A DNA stretch of 59,819 nucleotides, from positions 1 through 59,819 of the forward strand of contig JAEURX010000013.1 in NCBI GenBank assembly GCA_016788885.1, given 5' to 3'. Shown one piece after another: positions 50,605 through 57,203 of this stretch. The notes beneath the pieces are model-generated. The model was not told the origin of the DNA. It saw only the letters and a list, made by a program, of their open reading frames with translations, and did no database searches. Position 1 is the stretch's first letter. Each line of letters begins with the position of its first letter. Source of the DNA: Nitrospira sp. (GTDB taxonomy: Bacteria > Nitrospirota > Nitrospiria > Nitrospirales > Nitrospiraceae). A program made the translations under genes and the position numbers.

Positions 50605-51636
50605 ATGATTGCGATGCCATCGACGGAATCCCAGGTCGTGCGGAAGCTTCAGGACGGCGTGCTGAATGTCCATAAGGAAGCTGGGTGGACGTCTCACGAT
50701 GTGGTGGCGCGCATCCGTGGGAAGCTCCGCGGGGTGAAGCTTGGGCATGCGGGCACGCTGGATCCTGCGGCAACCGGGGTACTGCCGCTGCTCCTTGGTC
50801 GCGGTACACGCATCGCAGAATATTTGTTGGAGTGGGATAAGGCCTATCTGGCCGAATTGCGGCTTGGTGAAGCGACCGATACACAAGATGCCACAGGGAC
50901 CGTACTCCGACGCGTATCCACTGACTCGTTGAACGAAGCCCGTCTCCGAGAGGTCGTGGCGCGGTTTCAGGGTCCTATTCAGCAAATTCCCCCCATGTAT
51001 TCGGCCGTGAAGGTCGGAGGAGTTCCTCTCTATAAATCTGCGCGAGCCGGCAAAGATGTGATGCGTCAGGCGCGTGAAGTGACCGTCTATCGGCTCGACA
51101 TTGTGAACATTGCATTCCCGCGAGTCATGCTTCGCGTGACCTGCTCGAAGGGCACGTATATTCGCACATTGTGCGCAGATATCGGAGAGCAGTTAGGGAC
51201 CGGCGGCCATATGGCCGCCCTCGTTCGTGAACGGGTGGGGCCCTTGGTGCTGGAGCAGGCATTAACCGTCGGCGAGGTCGAATCCCGGTTGGCGCAGGGG
51301 ACCTTGGAGGCCTCAGTGCTGACGTTGGACGAGGCGCTGGTCGGGTTGCCGATGTGCACGGTGGGTGCTGGAACTGCCAGGCGGGTGTTGCATGGCATGC
51401 CGGTTCCGGGTTCGGAGGTGTTGGGTTGGGACGGGGTGCCCACGGCGTGTTCTGATGGCGCCAGCCGAGCGATCCGGATCAAGGACGAAGCCGGGCGCTT
51501 GCTCGCGATCGGCACGCTGCCAGCTGGCCTGGGTATGCAGGGGAGTCGCGCAGATGAACTCCCGATTGCCGTATCAAAAGTGTTAGTCACAGACGAGTCA
51601 CAGGGGTCGAGTATTGCGAACTCAATAGAGGAGTAG
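50605..51636 (+). CDS. truB: tRNA pseudouridine-55 synthase
   Basis: 343 residues. TruB: GVLNVHKEAGWTSHDVVARI, catalytic Asp in GHAGTLDPAATGVLPLL at about residue 53, KAYLAELRLGEATDTQDATG, and a C-terminal PUA-like part from about 250. It modifies U55 of the tRNA T-loop. Part of the rbfA-truB-rpsO order. Confidence 0.97.
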   Translation: MIAMPSTESQVVRKLQDGVLNVHKEAGWTSHDVVARIRGKLRGVKLGHAGTLDPAATGVLPLLLGRGTRIAEYLLEWDKAYLAELRLGEATDTQDATGTVLRRVSTDSLNEARLREVVARFQGPIQQIPPMYSAVKVGGVPLYKSARAGKDVMRQAREVTVYRLDIVNIAFPRVMLRVTCSKGTYIRTLCADIGEQLGTGGHMAALVRERVGPLVLEQALTVGEVESRLAQGTLEASVLTLDEALVGLPMCTVGAGTARRVLHGMPVPGSEVLGWDGVPTACSDGASRAIRIKDEAGRLLAIGTLPAGLGMQGSRADELPIAVSKVLVTDESQGSSIANSIEE

Positions 51637-51642
51637 AGACGT

Positions 51643-51912
51643 ATGGCACTGGTGAAAGAAGTGAAAACGGAATTGGTGAAGAACTTCCAGAAGCACGAGA
51701 AGGATACCGGATCTCCGGAAGTGCAAATTGCCATTCTGACGAATCGCATCACGTATCTGACGGAACATTTTAAGCTGCACAAGAAAGACCACCACTCGCG
51801 GCGTGGATTGTTGACGTTGGTGGGCCGACGCCGTCGGTTGTTGGACTATCTTCGACGTATTGAAGAAAGCCGCTATCGGGCCGTCATTGAGCGTTTGGGG
51901 ATCCGCAAGTAG
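51643..51912 (+). CDS. rpsO: 30S ribosomal protein S15
   Basis: 89 residues, the standard length. Conserved [39 protein letters not shown] and [20 protein letters not shown]. Binds 16S rRNA helices near position 655-760. GAGGAG lies before the ATG and a leader for pnp follows. Confidence 0.98.
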   Translation: MALVKEVKTELVKNFQKHEKDTGSPEVQIAILTNRITYLTEHFKLHKKDHHSRRGLLTLVGRRRRLLDYLRRIEESRYRAVIERLGIRK

Positions 51913-51925
51913 TCGGGTGATCGAA

Positions 51926-52055
51926 TCGGCCGCCACCCTGGTTTGTGGCGGCCGACCTATTGTCCCCGCAGGTGAACACTGAAACACGTTCAAGTGGAGG
52001 GTGCCGCAAGCCGTGGTGCCGGGAGAGGCGGAGGGTCCGCTCGTCATTTGAACGT
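51926..52055 (+). promoter_or_regulatory. Structured rpsO-pnp intergenic leader
   Basis: Two candidate RNA structures. First an 11-bp perfect stem (51926-51936 with 51945-51955), loop of 8, no T-run. Second, ACGTTCAA (51986-51993) pairs with TTGAACGT (52048-52055), enclosing GC-rich sequence. In E. coli the rpsO-pnp space carries an RNase III-processed hairpin that PNPase uses for autoregulation; this region could serve the same end (inference). Confidence 0.5.
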
Positions 52056-52098
52056 ATCTCTGTGGGCATCTGTGGGATTTAACCGGAGGAGACCATAG

Positions 52099-54216
52099 AT
52101 GAAACATGTTGTAGAGATCGAGCTGGCGGGCCGCCGCTTGACGCTGGAAACCGGCCGAATTGCCAAGCAGGCTGACGGTGCGATTTGGGCCACGTACGGC
52201 GATACCGTGGTGTTGGCGACGGCCGTCGCGTCCCAGACGGCCAAACCAGGTGTGGATTTTCTCCCGCTCACCGTGGATTACCAGGAAAAGACCTACGCGG
52301 CCGGCAAGATTCCCGGCGGGTACTTTAAGCGCGAAGGCCGTCCTTCGGAACGAGAAGTTCTGACCAGCCGGTTGATTGATCGTCCCCTTCGTCCCCTCTT
52401 TCCCGAAGGCTACTACTTTGAAACGCAGGTCATTGCCTCGGTCCTGTCGGCCGATAAGAGCGGCGTGTCGGATGTGATCGGCATCATCGCCGCCTCGGCG
52501 GCTCTGGCGATTTCTCCCATTCCGTTCAACGGACCGATCGCCGGCGTCAAGATCGGCCGCGTGAACGGGCAGCTTGTGGTCAACCCGGATCTGGAAACGT
52601 TGGAATCCAGCGAACTCCAGCTTGTGGTGGCGGGTACTGCCGATGCTGTGATGATGGTGGAAGCGGGAGCCAATGAGTTGCCGGAAGCGACGATGCTGGA
52701 AGCGATCGAACTGGCGCACAGCGAGATCAAGAAAATCGTCGCGAAGATTGAAGAGTTGCGCGCGCTGGCCGGGAAGCCGAAACGAGTTGTGAAGCAAGAG
52801 TCGATCGATGCGGCATTGGCCGAACAAGTACGCAAGCTGGTTGCCGGACCGATTCGCGAAGCGATCCTGATTCCTAACAAGAGTGCGCGGCAGGAGCGGT
52901 TGGATCAAGTATTAGCCGAAACGCTCACGGCTCTCAAATCGGATGAACCGAATCGGGATCGACACGTCAAGATCATCTTTCATGGATTGGAATACACCGA
53001 AGTCCGCAACATGATTCTCGAGAAGCGGGTGCGCGCGGATGGTCGCGGGCCTGCCGACATTCGCCCAATCACCTGTGAAGTGGGTGTGTTGCCCCGCGCG
53101 CATGGATCGGCGGTGTTCACTCGTGGAGAAACGCAGAGTTTGGCGGTCGTCACGTTGGGGACCACCGACGACGAACAGCGTATTGACGCTCTGGAAGGGG
53201 AGTACATGCGCACGTTCATGCTGCATTATAACTTCCCGCCCTTCAGTGTCGGCGAGGCACGGCCGCTCCGCTCTCCGGGACGACGTGAAGTCGGGCACGG
53301 GGCGCTTGCCGAGCGCGCGCTGAAGTCGATCATGCCTGGCAAGGATAAATTTCCCTATACGGTCAGGATCGTATCGGAAATTCTGGAGTCGAACGGCTCC
53401 TCGTCCATGGCGACGGTGTGCGGAGGCACTCTGGCATTGCTGGATGCGGGTGTACCGATCAAGGAACCCGTCGCGGGCATCGCCATGGGGTTGATCAAGG
53501 AAGGCAACCAGGTGCTGGTGTTGTCTGATATCCTCGGACTCGAGGATCACTTGGGCGATATGGATTTTAAGGTGACCGGGACGAAGAATGGTGTCACGGC
53601 CTTGCAGATGGACATCAAGATCGGTGGAATCACGTCCGACCTGATGCGTGAAGCGTTGGCCCAGGCCAAAGCCGGCCGGCTGCACATTCTGGGATGCATG
53701 GCTCAGGCACTGACCGCTCCGCGGACCAAGTTGTCCGCGTTCGCTCCTCGGATTTTCCCGATGAAGATCAAGCAAGACAAGATTCGGGACGTCATCGGCC
53801 CGGGCGGGAAAATGATCCGCAGCATCATCGCGGAGACAGGTGTGAAGATCAATGTCGAAGACACGGGCGACGTGACGATTGCGTCATCGGACGAAGCCTC
53901 GGCACAGAAGGCCATCGATATGATCAAGCGCCTGACCGAAGAAGTCGAAATCGGCAAGATTTATCAGGGCACGGTCAGGAAAATCATGGATTTCGGGGCT
54001 TTTGTCGAGGTTCTTCCTGGCACGGACGGACTGGTGCACATCTCTCAGTTGGCTCATCACCGGGTGAAGGCGGTGACCGACGAAGTCCGAGAGGGTGACC
54101 AGATCATGGTGAAGGTGTTGGAAATCGACAAGCAGGGGAAAATTCGCCTCAGCCGGAAGGAAGCGATGCCGGCACCAGCGGGCGCCCCAGCCACTGAACC
54201 GACGCCTGCGGGATAA
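52099..54216 (+). CDS. pnp: Polynucleotide phosphorylase
   Basis: 705 residues. Two RNase PH domains (about 10-220 and 320-545): first includes DGAIWATYGDTVVLATAVAS, second DGRGPADIRPITCEVGVLPR, with PGRREVGHGALAERAL. Then KH near 555-615 (IRDVIGPGGKMIRSIIAETG) and S1 at about 625-690 (GTVRKIMDFGAFVEVLPGTD). It degrades RNA 3' to 5' by phosphorolysis, with RNase E and helicases in some bacteria. GGAGGAG precedes the ATG. Confidence 0.97.
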   Translation: MKHVVEIELAGRRLTLETGRIAKQADGAIWATYGDTVVLATAVASQTAKPGVDFLPLTVDYQEKTYAAGKIPGGYFKREGRPSEREVLTSRLIDRPLRPLFPEGYYFETQVIASVLSADKSGVSDVIGIIAASAALAISPIPFNGPIAGVKIGRVNGQLVVNPDLETLESSELQLVVAGTADAVMMVEAGANELPEATMLEAIELAHSEIKKIVAKIEELRALAGKPKRVVKQESIDAALAEQVRKLVAGPIREAILIPNKSARQERLDQVLAETLTALKSDEPNRDRHVKIIFHGLEYTEVRNMILEKRVRADGRGPADIRPITCEVGVLPRAHGSAVFTRGETQSLAVVTLGTTDDEQRIDALEGEYMRTFMLHYNFPPFSVGEARPLRSPGRREVGHGALAERALKSIMPGKDKFPYTVRIVSEILESNGSSSMATVCGGTLALLDAGVPIKEPVAGIAMGLIKEGNQVLVLSDILGLEDHLGDMDFKVTGTKNGVTALQMDIKIGGITSDLMREALAQAKAGRLHILGCMAQALTAPRTKLSAFAPRIFPMKIKQDKIRDVIGPGGKMIRSIIAETGVKINVEDTGDVTIASSDEASAQKAIDMIKRLTEEVEIGKIYQGTVRKIMDFGAFVEVLPGTDGLVHISQLAHHRVKAVTDEVREGDQIMVKVLEIDKQGKIRLSRKEAMPAPAGAPATEPTPAG

Positions 54217-54222
54217 TCGATC

Positions 54223-55476
54223 GTGTATCGAAAGATCGTTCTCGACAACCGGTTGCGCATCGTAGCCGAATTGCTGCCGACGTTGAAGTCCGTCACCATC
54301 GGGATCTGGGTCAACGTCGGATCGCGTGATGAGCTGCCGGGTGAAGAAGGGCTGTCTCATTTTCTCGAGCACATGTTTTTCAAGGGGACGCGAAGTCGAA
54401 CCGCGACGCAGATTTCCCGTGAGATTGATGCGCTCGGCGGAGAGATGAATGCGTTTACCACCCGGGAGACGACGACCTTTTACGTCAAAGTGCTGGATCA
54501 GCAATTGGAGGCGGCCCTGGAGCTTCTCTCAGACTTGTTCTACCGGTCTCGGTTTGAGTCCAAGGAAGTCGAGAAAGAGAAGCAGGTGGTCTTGGAAGAG
54601 ATCCGGATGGTTCAGGATGATCCGGAGGACCTGGTCCAAGAACTCCATATGAAGCACACGTTGGGCAGTCATCCGTTAGGACGGCCCATCCTCGGGCAGG
54701 CTCCTAGAATTCAAGCGTTGGGGCGCAAAGACCTCGTGTCCTATGTCGGCTCGCACTATGATCCGGAGCGCACGGTGATTTCTGTGGCAGGCAACTTTAC
54801 CTGGAGGCGACTGGAAACGTTGTTGTCGCGGTATTTTTCCGCATCCCACAAGGGCGTGGCGGTCAAGCCAAGCCGTCGCCCGCCGGAGGTTCGTGGGGGA
54901 GTGCTGGTAAAGCGTAAGTCGCTGGAGCAGGTGCACTTGTGTTTAGGGTTGCAGGGACTGAGCGCGGGGCACGAGGATCGGTATGCCGCGCATGCCTTGA
55001 ACGGCGTGCTGGGCGGAAGCGTGAGCTCGCGGTTATTTCAAGAGGTGCGAGAGAAGCGCGGGCTTGTCTACTCGATCTATTCGTTCTTGTCGACGTACTC
55101 GGATGGAGGTATGACCACGGTGTATGCGGGCACCCGCCCCAAAGAAGTGGAGCGTGTGGTGGAGGTCGTGTGCCGTGAACTCAAGAAGCTTCGCACGAAC
55201 GGTATTGATCGGAAAGACCTGGCTCGCGTCAAGAATCAAATGAAGGGTAGCCTCATGCTCAGTCTCGAAAGTTCCCATAGCCGGATGAGCAAGTTGGCAA
55301 AGGATGAGTTGACGCAGGGGAGCCATGTGTCTCTCGAGCAGATGATAGGGGAAATTGATCGAGTGACCACAGACCAGGTGTATCGGGTTGCGCAAACCCT
55401 GTTGGACCAACGGTGTCTTGCGATCACGGCGCTTGGACCGATCCCAGCGAACAGTCTTCAGTCGTTTGCCTCATAA
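54223..55476 (+). CDS. M16 zinc metallopeptidase
   Basis: 417 residues from GTG 54223. Inverted zinc motif HFLEH at residues 46-50 with a downstream Glu in EKEKQVVLEEIRM completes the site. Typical pattern: NRLRIVAELLPTLKSVTIGI, WVNVGSRDELPGEEGLSHFL, GGEMNAFTTRETTTFYVKVL. Single-chain M16 with N- and C-terminal lobes, like processing peptidases or PqqL/YmxG. No signal peptide. It is next to pnp as in many bacteria (the ymxG arrangement). Confidence 0.93.
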   Translation: MYRKIVLDNRLRIVAELLPTLKSVTIGIWVNVGSRDELPGEEGLSHFLEHMFFKGTRSRTATQISREIDALGGEMNAFTTRETTTFYVKVLDQQLEAALELLSDLFYRSRFESKEVEKEKQVVLEEIRMVQDDPEDLVQELHMKHTLGSHPLGRPILGQAPRIQALGRKDLVSYVGSHYDPERTVISVAGNFTWRRLETLLSRYFSASHKGVAVKPSRRPPEVRGGVLVKRKSLEQVHLCLGLQGLSAGHEDRYAAHALNGVLGGSVSSRLFQEVREKRGLVYSIYSFLSTYSDGGMTTVYAGTRPKEVERVVEVVCRELKKLRTNGIDRKDLARVKNQMKGSLMLSLESSHSRMSKLAKDELTQGSHVSLEQMIGEIDRVTTDQVYRVAQTLLDQRCLAITALGPIPANSLQSFAS

Positions 55477-55850
55477 TAGATCATCGGGCCTGGCGGGATT
55501 CGGTGGAAGCTGCGCTCTTGTGGGCAAACGATACAGGTCAGAGCGGTCTCGATGGGAGCGGCTAACTGATTGAAGAACAACGGTCTCGCTCTCAAGGGTT
55601 GAGCCAGAATTTTCGAAAAACATTTTCTTGACACGTTTGGTGGATTTAAGTACCATGGCCGCGTTTTCATCCTATACGTTCGAATTTATTTCGACTGCAT
55701 TACAGGGGAAGGTAAGCAGAGAGAAAGGGGGTGTGGTTCGCACTTCCTCCTGCTAGCGCGTTCTCTCATTTTTTGTTTTTTTGAACTCTTTTTTTGGATA
55801 CTGTGATTCAACGGTTCTCTGGTCATCATTTTTCCAAGGAGGGTAGGGTT
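55477..55850 (+). other. Promoter and long leader of the secreted-protein pair
   Basis: 374 bases without a gene. A promoter TTGACA (55628-55633), 17-base spacer, TACCAT (55651-55656) is present. The following leader of about 190 bases is AT-rich and T-tract-rich (TTTTTTGTTTTTTTG, then CTTTTTTTG) and ends in AAGGAGG (55836-55842). No hairpin stands out before the T-tracts; a leader attenuator is possible. No RNA gene recognised. Confidence 0.55.
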
Positions 55851-56363
55851 ATGAATAGGGTCGGAATTCTAGCCGCACTTGCAGTCTCCTCCGTTGTCGG
55901 CTTGTTGACCGCCGGTGTCTCGATGGCGGCCGACGCTCCAGCCGGGGGCGGACCCAGCGAAGTCACTACGGGCAGCGGAAAGTTTTTTAAGGGTGAGCCT
56001 ACGAACACACTGAAGGGGCGGGTCTGGTCGCAGTGGGCGGACAACCCTGATGGTGAAATTTTGTTCGGCATTCAATATTGGAACACGGGTGATCCCGCCT
56101 CAGGAGAGGGTGGTGGTCGTTCGTCAACCTCCATGGATGTGAAGCCGCCGGATCCTCTCTTCACCTGTTGTGCCTGGGGTTACACGGGCGGTACGGACAG
56201 GAATAATCCTTACGCCGGTTGGCACCATGCTCAGACGACGGTTCGCTTGGCTGTGAAGGACAAGGGCTTGATGGATCAGATCATCAAGGCCTCGCAAGAG
56301 CTTGTTGCGATGGAAGTGACCCTTGACGGTCGCACTATTACTGGTTTTAAAGTATTGAAGTAG
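55851..56363 (+). CDS. Small exported protein (secreted-pair member 1)
   Basis: 170 residues. Signal peptide cut near AADA (about 25). The mature part has Gly/Asn/Asp-rich strands, TNTLKGRVWSQWADNP, GEILFGIQYWNTGD, a TCCAWGYTGG Cys-Cys, and LVAMEVTLDGRTITGFKVLK at the end. It looks like a compact beta fold. The segment around TLKGRVW recurs as TLHGRVI in the next gene. Strong AAGGAGGG, strong promoter, 57 bases from next gene: probably highly expressed and co-transcribed. No family recognised. Confidence 0.65.
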   Translation: MNRVGILAALAVSSVVGLLTAGVSMAADAPAGGGPSEVTTGSGKFFKGEPTNTLKGRVWSQWADNPDGEILFGIQYWNTGDPASGEGGGRSSTSMDVKPPDPLFTCCAWGYTGGTDRNNPYAGWHHAQTTVRLAVKDKGLMDQIIKASQELVAMEVTLDGRTITGFKVLK

Positions 56364-56420
56364 ATTTTATTCGCGAGGCGACATTCTTGAGACTCTTTTG
56401 TCTTCTTTAAGGAGGATGTG

Positions 56421-57095
56421 ATGATGAAGCTTCAAAAGCAAGGGTGGACCTTCATGGCTGCCGCAGCTTTGGTGGTAAGTTTTGCCTCCACTGCGCTGGC
56501 CATCGAGGCGTTCCAAGAGAGGTTTGAGTGGGGAGATCTGAGCAAGCCCACCACGTTGCATGGCCGAGTAATCATTTTGGATCCGTATGATGAGGCCGTG
56601 TGGCTCAACATCGCGGTGTTCGGCGGCAATGCTGAGAGCGGATTGTGGTGGCAGAGAGTCCATCCCGGAAAGAACCTCAAGTTCTATCCGGCCGACAAGA
56701 ACATCTGGGAGCAGCTGAAAGCGATGGCCCGTCCGCATTCAGGTCCGGCTGCCGCGAAGGAAGTTCCTCCTGGATCTCCGACCACGCTGGTTGAGTTTGT
56801 AGCTCAAGAGACCGAGCAGAACCATCGCGTGATCACCTCCGTGAAGAAGCTTAATGACAATGCTGGCGAGATGGGGAAGCCAAAGAGCATCTCCGCCCTT
56901 CGCTTGAAGGAGTGTGAGGGGAAGACCGAAGTGGATGCGCCTTGCTATGCTGCAAAGCAGGCATTGAACACTTCTCCGAAGACTCCAGATGGCGCCAATT
57001 TGCCCCTGCAGTATGATGTCTTGTTGCCGGATGGCAAGCCGATTGCCAATCTGATTCCCTGGACTGCCCACTACAACCGGGGTAGCAAGCACTAA
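56421..57095 (+). CDS. Exported protein (secreted-pair member 2)
   Basis: 224 residues from ATG 56421 (ATG 56424 is also well placed after AAGGAGG). Signal peptide cut near TALA. The mature chain begins with IEAFQERFEWGDLSKPTTLH-type sequence, GRVIILDPYDEAVWLNIAVF, then GLWWQRVHPGKNLKFYPADK, a Lys/Glu-rich helix, and a C-terminal LPLQYDVLLPDGKPIANLIP. A pair of Cys (ECEG ... DAPC) is near 170-180. The TTLHGRV part matches member 1, suggesting a duplicated fold. Function unknown. A strong terminator follows. Confidence 0.65.
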   Translation: MMKLQKQGWTFMAAAALVVSFASTALAIEAFQERFEWGDLSKPTTLHGRVIILDPYDEAVWLNIAVFGGNAESGLWWQRVHPGKNLKFYPADKNIWEQLKAMARPHSGPAAAKEVPPGSPTTLVEFVAQETEQNHRVITSVKKLNDNAGEMGKPKSISALRLKECEGKTEVDAPCYAAKQALNTSPKTPDGANLPLQYDVLLPDGKPIANLIPWTAHYNRGSKH

Positions 57096-57124
57096 GTCTC
57101 GCAGGTTATTGCGCTCATGAAAGA

Positions 57125-57159
57125 AGGCGGCACTCCGAAAGGGGTGTCGCCTTTTTTTT
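57125..57159. terminator. Terminator between secreted-pair and mutS
   Basis: A 12-bp stem with two wobble pairs and a GAAA tetraloop, followed by eight T on the plus strand. On the minus strand TTCTTT follows, so it may also end the mutS transcript. Confidence 0.88.
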
Positions 57160-57203
57160 AGTTCTCAACGGCAGGGTGCCAGCTGAATCTCTTCGAGCGG
57201 GAA

